Shown here in pieces: positions 1 to 3,842 of a stretch of DNA of 7,239 nucleotides. Positions within the stretch are counted from its first letter, which is position 1; the number at the start of each line of letters is the position of its first letter. The position numbers and the translations under genes were made by a program. Origin of the DNA: Lysobacterales bacterium. GTDB taxonomy: Bacteria > Pseudomonadota > Gammaproteobacteria > Xanthomonadales > Marinicellaceae. Location: NCBI GenBank assembly GCA_015494035.1, contig WGBZ01000292.1, forward strand, positions 1-7,239. Direction: 5' to 3'. The notes beneath the pieces were generated by a model that saw only the letters and a program-made list of their open reading frames with translations, ran no database searches and was not told where the DNA came from.

Positions 1-280
1 TGGCCTTGATGCGGCGGATCAACATGGACTTTTCGTATTTATCCGCCACCTGACCGGCAAAGGCGGAAAACAGGAAAAAAGGCAGGATAAACAGCCCAAA
101 AGCCAGATTAACCAGCAGGTTGCTGTCACCTTCTGCCGAGTCCTTGACCACCTTGTAGGCTATCAGAATCACCAGCGCATTCTTGAAAACATTGTCATTG
201 AAAGCGCCCCAGAACTGGGTCAGAAAAAAAGGCAGAAACCGGCGTTGCCGCAACAAATGCGGCTCGTTCTGTTGGTGCAT
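1..280 (-). CDS. MFS transporter, LplT-like, N-terminal fragment (cut by window edge)
   Basis: The reverse strand is open from an ATG at 280-278 to the left edge, giving 93 codons with no stop. The protein begins MHQQNEPHLLRQRRFLPFF and continues with TQFWGAFNDNVFKNALVI, a first membrane helix with the GAFNDN signature. Around residues 58-74 there is a second hydrophobic stretch (LVNLAFGLFILPFFLFS), then AGQVADKYEKSMLIRRIK, which is the cytoplasmic loop-2 motif of the major facilitator superfamily. This pattern is typical of LplT lysophospholipid transporters and of the MFS half of fused MFS/acyltransferase/acyl-ACP synthetase (Aas-like) proteins, which flip and re-acylate lysophospholipids at the inner membrane. 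A fusion cannot be confirmed because the 3' part is missing. The start is chosen because the family motif begins about 15 residues later; a GGAG lies 10-15 bases upstream. The gene is divergent from kbp and shares the 281-460 intergenic region with it. Confidence 0.85.
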   Translation of the reverse strand, partial: MHQQNEPHLLRQRRFLPFFLTQFWGAFNDNVFKNALVILIAYKVVKDSAEGDSNLLVNLAFGLFILPFFLFSAFAGQVADKYEKSMLIRRIKA

Positions 281-385
281 CAGGACATCCCCACTCCGTT
301 CACAGACCCAGCTTGGGCAAACTCCCAGTCTACCAAACCGGGTCCAATTTCAAAAACGAATTTTACAATTGCTGACCCACTTCGT

Positions 386-414
386 TTGACCTGCCTCCAC
401 GGGCTTGTTATTCT
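386..414 (+). promoter_or_regulatory. Candidate sigma70 promoter of kbp
   Basis: TTGACC at 386-391 matches the -35 consensus at five of six positions. A 17-base spacer separates it from TATTCT at 409-414, which matches four of six positions of the -10. It would start transcription near 421, about 40 bases before the kbp start codon. The rest of the 281-460 interval shows no clear second promoter for the divergent MFS gene. Assigned by eye only. Confidence 0.45.
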
Positions 415-460
415 CAATCGGAAATTGTTATTCAAAGCCGTCAAACAAAAGGAGGAAGCC

Positions 461-961
461 ATGGGATTTTTCGATTTTATTTCAGACGCCGGCGCCAAGA
501 TTTTTGGTGAGAAGGAAAGCAGTGAGGACGTCACCGTTCCAATCAAGCAACACATTGCCAATCACGGCATTGATACCAGCCAGATACAGACCCAGTTCCG
601 CGAAGGTACCGTCGTGCTCAGCGGTTACGTGCCAGATCAGGAACAAAAAGAAAAAGCGGTGCTGGTGGCGGGCAACGTGGCTGGCGTCAAAGGCGTCCAG
701 GACAACCTGATTGTGGGCGCACCGGCGGTTGGCGAAAGCGAACAGGCCAGCGCCGAACCCAGCAGTGATGCCGCCAGCGGTGAAGCGCAGTGGGAATCAA
801 AAACCTACACCGTGCAACCGGGCGATACCCTGTCCAAAATTGCCAAGGAAATGTATGGCGATGCCATGAAGTATCCGGTTATTTTCGAAGCCAACCGCCC
901 CATGCTGAAAGACCCAGATCACATTTATCCAGGTCAGGTCTTGCGCATTCCAAAAATCTGA
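461..961 (+). CDS. kbp: BON and LysM domain protein, potassium-binding protein Kbp (YgaU) family
   Basis: This 166-residue protein starts with MGFFDFISDAGAKIFGEKES, nearly the same opening as Escherichia coli Kbp (YgaU). A BON domain spans about residues 26-86 (including VVLSGYVPDQEQKEKAVLVA and GVKGVQDNL). An Ala/Ser/Glu-rich linker covers about 87-113, and a LysM domain about 115-164 (YTVQPGDTLSKIAKEMYG, then IFEANRPMLKDPDHIYPGQV). E. coli Kbp is a soluble cytoplasmic K+-binding protein of 149 residues, and the longer linker accounts for most of the difference. There is no signal peptide, which fits a cytoplasmic role. The frame is open upstream to 245, but the ATG at 461 is preferred because it matches the family N-terminus and has GGAGG at 451-455 with a 5-base spacer. 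It stands alone between its own promoter candidate and a strong terminator, so it appears monocistronic. By family knowledge it is probably linked to potassium or osmotic homeostasis. Confidence 0.92.
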   Translation: MGFFDFISDAGAKIFGEKESSEDVTVPIKQHIANHGIDTSQIQTQFREGTVVLSGYVPDQEQKEKAVLVAGNVAGVKGVQDNLIVGAPAVGESEQASAEPSSDAASGEAQWESKTYTVQPGDTLSKIAKEMYGDAMKYPVIFEANRPMLKDPDHIYPGQVLRIPKI

Positions 962-1010
962 AAAACCGGCAAAATTTGTCACTTGCCCGGCAATAACGGG
1001 CAGAATTCCG

Positions 1011-1039
1011 AAAAGAGGTGGCCTTTCCACCTCTTTTTT
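1011..1039 (+). terminator. Intrinsic terminator of kbp
   Basis: An 11-bp perfect stem (1011-1021 with 1027-1037) encloses the loop CCTTT. The run of T at 1034-1039 overlaps the 3' arm and forms the U tail. The A-rich 5' arm means it could also work on the opposite strand. A weaker 6-bp hairpin (TGCCCG 984-989 with CGGGCA 997-1002) lies just before it. This isolates kbp from the sigma/kinase genes downstream. Confidence 0.85.
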
Positions 1040-1079
1040 ATCTTTCCCCTTTACGCATGAGCGACCACAAGACTTCAGC

Positions 1080-1110
1080 GTCACAATACCCTCTCACCTG
1101 GTGGTAAAAT
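1080..1110 (+). promoter_or_regulatory. Weak candidate promoter (extended -10) of the first sigma gene
   Basis: TAAAAT at 1105-1110 is preceded by TGG at 1102-1104, giving an extended -10 arrangement. The best -35 in reach is GTCACA at 1080-1085, with a long 19-base spacer, so recognition would depend mainly on the extended -10. Transcription would start near 1117, inside the hairpin described at 1115-1145. An ECF-type autoregulated promoter is also possible, but no motif is clearly shared with the region before the second sigma gene. Confidence 0.3.
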
Positions 1111-1114
1111 AAGA

Positions 1115-1145
1115 CCTGCAGGCCAGCTACTGGCCACACTGCAGG
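1115..1145 (+). promoter_or_regulatory. Leader hairpin running into the ribosome-binding site of the first sigma gene
   Basis: An outer 7-bp stem pairs CCTGCAG (1115-1121) with CTGCAGG (1139-1145). An inner 5-bp stem pairs GCCAG (1122-1126) with CTGGC (1130-1134) around the loop CTA. The 3' side has a 4-base bulge (1135-1138). The outer stem uses the first two G residues of the G10 tract that serves as the Shine-Dalgarno sequence. It could limit ribosome access or bind a protein as DNA. There is no T tail, so it is not an obvious terminator. Function is inferred. Confidence 0.4.
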
Positions 1146-1153
1146 GGGGGGGG
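1144..1153 (+). repeat. G10 homopolymer forming the ribosome-binding site of the first sigma gene
   Basis: Ten consecutive G residues end two bases before the ATG at 1156. The tract supplies the only Shine-Dalgarno-like sequence for this gene. The paralogous sigma gene has the same surroundings (ACTGCA, one T, five G, then AC at 3162-3175), so the long run is specific to this copy. G runs of this length are prone to slipped-strand mispairing and also to sequencing error. Confidence 0.8.
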
Positions 1154-1155
1154 AC

Positions 1156-1731
1156 ATGAATAACGCATTGCCTGAAAGCACCATCACACGCCTGTTGCTC
1201 CGGCTCGATAATGACGAGTCGTCTTCACAAGCCAATGCCCTGTTTGAAAGCCTGTACCAGGAAATCCATGCCCTGGCCATTCAACAGCTGCGCCGGCTGA
1301 CACCGGGCCAGACCCTGACCCCCACCGTTTTGGTGCACGAATGCTATCTTCGGGTGCTGCAAAAGGACGCCGCCAGCTTCCAGAGCAGTCAGCACATGCT
1401 GGCGCACCTGGCAAAAGTCATGCGCTGTTATCTGGTGGATGCCGTGCGCATGAAAAATGCCGCCAAGCGCGAAGTGCCCATGGAAAATCTACCCCTGGGC
1501 ACCAGCACCGAAAGCGGCATCAATACCGACCTGCTCGACCTCGACAAAACGCTGGAACTGATGGAGGAAATTCGCCCGGACCTGGCCCGGCTGATGGAAA
1601 TGCGCTATTTTCTCGGCCTCAGCATTGCCGAAATTAGTGAATTTTCCCCCCTGTCTGAGCGGCAGCTTTTCCGCCGCTGGACAAAAGCAAAAACCCTGTT
1701 TATCGCCTTGAGCCGACGTGATGAAAAATAA
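1156..1731 (+). CDS. ECF-type RNA polymerase sigma factor, Sigma70_ECF (PF07638-like) family, copy 1
   Basis: This 191-residue protein has the layout of the Sigma70_ECF group. Region 2 spans about residues 27-96 (LYQEIHALAIQQLRRLTPG, then TLTPTVLVHECYLR, then HLAKVMRCYLVDAVR). A linker follows at about 97-122, and region 4 at about 123-185 (LDLDKTLELMEEI, then EMRYFLGLSIAEISE and a helix-turn-helix ending RQLFRRWTKAKTLF). It should direct core polymerase to a specific promoter set. Ordinary ECF sigma factors carry DAED in region 2.2; here the equivalent is T55-P56-T57-V58, with no acidic residue. In the related EcfP/PknT system a kinase phosphorylates this region to allow polymerase binding, so phospho-activation by the kinase encoded just downstream is inferred. 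No anti-sigma gene is adjacent. The ATG follows a G10 tract at a 2-base distance, effectively longer if the ribosome pairs with the 5' part of the run. The paralogue at 3186-3776 has the same domain order. Confidence 0.9.
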   Translation: MNNALPESTITRLLLRLDNDESSSQANALFESLYQEIHALAIQQLRRLTPGQTLTPTVLVHECYLRVLQKDAASFQSSQHMLAHLAKVMRCYLVDAVRMKNAAKREVPMENLPLGTSTESGINTDLLDLDKTLELMEEIRPDLARLMEMRYFLGLSIAEISEFSPLSERQLFRRWTKAKTLFIALSRRDEK

Positions 1732-1852
1732 GGCCATCACCGTCTGGAAACGAATCAGGCCGGGCACAACAGCTGGTGAAGCAAGTCGGCTTGCGTCTGC
1801 ATGGTCGCTGCCCGTACTGGTACTGGCAATATCCTGCCTTGCCAACGCATGA
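1721..1852 (+). CDS. Possible 43-residue small ORF linking sigma and kinase genes
   Basis: An ATG at 1721 lies inside the end of the sigma gene (11-base overlap), and the frame stays open to a TGA at 1850-1852. That stop overlaps the kinase start codon as ATGA (1849-1852). The peptide has a basic N-terminal part (MKNKAITVWKRIRP), then a hydrophobic stretch at about residues 25-42 (ASAWSLPVLVLAISCLAN). It resembles a short membrane peptide or an uncleaved signal sequence. Overlaps at both ends suggest translational coupling across the three genes, which would explain why the kinase start has no ribosome-binding site of its own. Against it: no convincing Shine-Dalgarno before 1721, a short length that can occur by chance, and no equivalent between sigma 2 and kinase 2. 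It may act only as a coupling leader. Confidence 0.35.
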   Translation: MKNKAITVWKRIRPGTTAGEASRLASAWSLPVLVLAISCLANA

Positions 1853-3039
1853 ACACCAACGAGAAAAAAAACTGGGCAGAGGCGTTCAGCCATTTTGAAC
1901 AGCTTGACGAGGCGGCAAAACAATCCTTTGACAACTACCGCAAGGAGAAAGCAATCCCCACGGCTATTGCCAAAAAAATCGCCTTGCTGATTGAGGGCGA
2001 AACCCATGAAACCACGCGCTTGCAGGCCCAGTTCAAAGAATCCCGCAAGCTGGCCAATCTGGAAATTCTGAAAAACCGGGAAGGGGAGCGATTGGGCAAT
2101 TACCGTCTGCTGAAACTCATCGGCCACGGTGGCATGTCTGCCATTTACCTGGCCAAACGGATCGACACCAACCTGCAACGCAAAGTGGCCGTCAAGATCC
2201 AACTGCTGCCCAATAACAGCGAGGAAATGGTCGACGTGTTTCTGCAGGAGCAACTGCTGCTGTCACGCCTGAATCACCCCAACGTGATTTCCATGCTGCA
2301 TGGCAGCGTCACCGAAGACGGCATCCCTTACCTGGTCATGGAATACCTGCCCCAGGCACGCACCATCAGCCAGTGGGTCAGCGAAGAAAAACCCAACCGA
2401 GAAACCCGCATCAAGAAATGCCTGCAACTGTGCCAGGCCGTTGAGCATGCGCACGCCAACCGCATTGTGCACAGCGACATCAAACCCGGAAATATTCTGA
2501 TTGATGACCATGGCCAGGTGAAACTACTGGACTTCGGCATCGCCTCTTTCCTGACCTGGCAACTGCCGCGATTCAGCCACTTGGGCTTATCGCCCTCATA
2601 TGCCGCCCCTGAACAGATTCGGGAAGAAGCCATCACTCACCAGGCTGATATTTATTCCACCGGCATCGTTATTGCCAGCGTGTTATGCGATGGCAAGCCC
2701 GTACTGCCAAAACCCCGAATCGGCGACCCCCGGGCGGACAGCCTGAGCCTGAAAAAACACCTGGATGCCCATCGGGTTGACCCGGACCTGCAAGCCGTAT
2801 TGCAAAAAGCCACGGCTGCAGAGCCCGCCATGCGCTACGCTCGCATCAGCGATCTGGCAGCTGATCTGAAAAACTGGCTGAATCTCGCCCCCTTGAGCAT
2901 CCGCACAAACTCACTGGCATATCGCCTGCGCTTGTGGGTTCGGCGACATAAGCCCCTGGCACTGGCCATGGCACTGGTGGTTCTACTATCCCTGGCCAAT
3001 GGCTGGCTGCTCTGGCGGCTATTCCTTGCACACCCGTAG
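1849..3039 (+). CDS. Tail-anchored Hanks-type Ser/Thr protein kinase without sensor domain
   Basis: With the ATG at 1849 the protein has 396 residues. An N-terminal helical region (1-80, with NWAEAFSHFEQL) resembles the segment before the kinase domain in other sigma-linked kinases. The kinase domain follows at about 85-345: P-loop IGHGGMSAIY (91-100), VAVK lysine K116, helix-C E134, catalytic loop HSDIKPGN (208-215, D210), DFG (228-230) and APE (253-255). All catalytic residues are present, but the HRD arginine is serine. One membrane helix at about 369-391 follows a basic stretch (RRHK), and the chain ends about five residues later. The kinase thus faces the cytoplasm with essentially nothing outside. 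It probably phosphorylates the sigma factor encoded upstream. An ATG at 1801 is in frame, but 1849 is preferred because the N-terminus then aligns with kinase 2 and overlaps the preceding small-ORF stop as ATGA. Neither start has a good ribosome-binding site. Confidence 0.88.
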   Translation: MNTNEKKNWAEAFSHFEQLDEAAKQSFDNYRKEKAIPTAIAKKIALLIEGETHETTRLQAQFKESRKLANLEILKNREGERLGNYRLLKLIGHGGMSAIYLAKRIDTNLQRKVAVKIQLLPNNSEEMVDVFLQEQLLLSRLNHPNVISMLHGSVTEDGIPYLVMEYLPQARTISQWVSEEKPNRETRIKKCLQLCQAVEHAHANRIVHSDIKPGNILIDDHGQVKLLDFGIASFLTWQLPRFSHLGLSPSYAAPEQIREEAITHQADIYSTGIVIASVLCDGKPVLPKPRIGDPRADSLSLKKHLDAHRVDPDLQAVLQKATAAEPAMRYARISDLAADLKNWLNLAPLSIRTNSLAYRLRLWVRRHKPLALAMALVVLLSLANGWLLWRLFLAHP

Positions 3040-3125
3040 CCAATAAAAATGCCGCAAGCCTGGGAAAGAGGATTTTTTACCCCGCACTGACATCCCGCAG
3101 GGAAATCCCACTGTGTACAGCCGGC

Positions 3126-3153
3126 TTGCCTTTTTCCCTGCCCTTGCTATGAT
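3126..3153 (+). promoter_or_regulatory. Candidate sigma70-like promoter of the second sigma/kinase module
   Basis: TTGCCT at 3126-3131 and TATGAT at 3148-3153 are separated by 16 bases, a fair match to the housekeeping consensus. Transcription would start near 3160, leaving a leader of roughly 25 bases with the ribosome-binding site GGGGG at 3169-3173. The preceding part of the intergenic region (3040-3120) shows no convincing terminator for the first kinase, so read-through from module 1 is also possible. Confidence 0.45.
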
Positions 3154-3185
3154 TTGTAACAACTGCATGGGGGACCGAAAGCACG

Positions 3186-3776
3186 TTGGACAATACCGGC
3201 AAAATCACCGCCATCCTGAAAGACATGGAAGACCAGACCGGGGCTTCCATCAATGACCTGTTTCAATCCCTGTATCAGGAAATCCATGCCCTGGCCGTGC
3301 AGCAGCTGCGCCGCCTTTCTCCGGGGGAAACGCTGACCCCCACGGTGCTGGTGCACGAATGCTACCTGCGCCTGATCCAGCAGCACAAACAGAAATTCAA
3401 GGACTCCCACCACATGCTCTCGCACCTGGCCAAGGTGATGCGGTGCTATCTGGTGGACAGTGTGCGGCACAAACAGACGGCAAAAAAACAGCATCTCGTT
3501 ATTACCGATGCCCAACGCCTTCAGGGTCAGGACGGGTTTAACCTGGATTTGCTGGACCTGGAAAAAACCCTGCTGATGATGGAAAAAATCGATCCGCAAC
3601 TGACACGCCTGATTGAGATGCGCTATTTTCTGGGCCTTAAAATTACAGAGATCAGTGAACTGACCAAACAGAGTGAACGGCATTTGTATCGCCAGTGGAA
3701 AGACGCCAAAACGCTGTTTATCGCCCTTAGCAACCGGGATAAAAACCCCGACTTCAACAACAGCAGGAACCATTAA
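3186..3776 (+). CDS. ECF-type RNA polymerase sigma factor, Sigma70_ECF (PF07638-like) family, copy 2
   Basis: This 196-residue protein is a close paralogue of the sigma factor at 1156-1731. Across the region-2 core, residues 27-58 match copy 1 residues 31-62 at 28 of 32 positions. Region 2 covers about 23-92 (including TLTPTVLVHECYLR) and region 4 about 119-181 (EMRYFLGLKITEISELTKQS, then the recognition helix ending YRQWKDAKTLF). As in copy 1, the DAED segment is replaced by T51-P52-T53-V54, pointing to activation by phosphorylation rather than by anti-sigma release. The start is a TTG at 3186: the frame is closed by a TGA at 3150, no ATG or GTG lies between, and the MDN opening fits MNN of copy 1. 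GGGGG at 3169-3173 is 12 bases away, a long spacing that with TTG predicts modest translation. The C-terminal tail (NPDFNNSRNH) is longer than in copy 1. The large kinase gene follows after 66 bases. Confidence 0.9.
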   Translation: MDNTGKITAILKDMEDQTGASINDLFQSLYQEIHALAVQQLRRLSPGETLTPTVLVHECYLRLIQQHKQKFKDSHHMLSHLAKVMRCYLVDSVRHKQTAKKQHLVITDAQRLQGQDGFNLDLLDLEKTLLMMEKIDPQLTRLIEMRYFLGLKITEISELTKQSERHLYRQWKDAKTLFIALSNRDKNPDFNNSRNH

Positions 3777-3842
3777 CCCGGCATCATAATATACTGCGGC
3801 AGGCAATAAAATCGGCAAGGCAAGAAAACAGAGGGGGAACAC

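Noticed and set aside
245..460. Upstream extension of the kbp frame by 72 codons
   Set aside because: The extension has no family resemblance and overlaps the divergent MFS gene; the ATG at 461 has a clear GGAGG and the conserved MGFFDF start.
1801..1848. Earlier in-frame ATG for kinase 1, adding 16 residues
   Set aside because: The added residues have no counterpart in kinase 2 and no ribosome-binding site precedes 1801; the ATGA overlap at 1849 is a better explanation.
1489..2253. 254-codon minus-strand ORF opposite the first sigma and kinase genes
   Set aside because: It lies entirely antisense to two well-recognised genes and has a low-complexity translation with no family features; long antisense frames are common with this codon usage.
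3085..3120. Short inverted repeats GGGA/TCCC and CTGT/ACAG before the second sigma promoter
   Set aside because: The stems have only four base pairs, lack a T tail and have no counterpart before the first sigma gene, so neither a terminator nor an operator can be supported.
3167..3256. Out-of-frame 29-codon ORF starting at ATG 3167 and overlapping the sigma 2 start
   Set aside because: The ATG overlaps the GGGGG ribosome-binding site and has no SD of its own; the Arg/His-rich peptide looks like a frame-shifted reading of the sigma gene.
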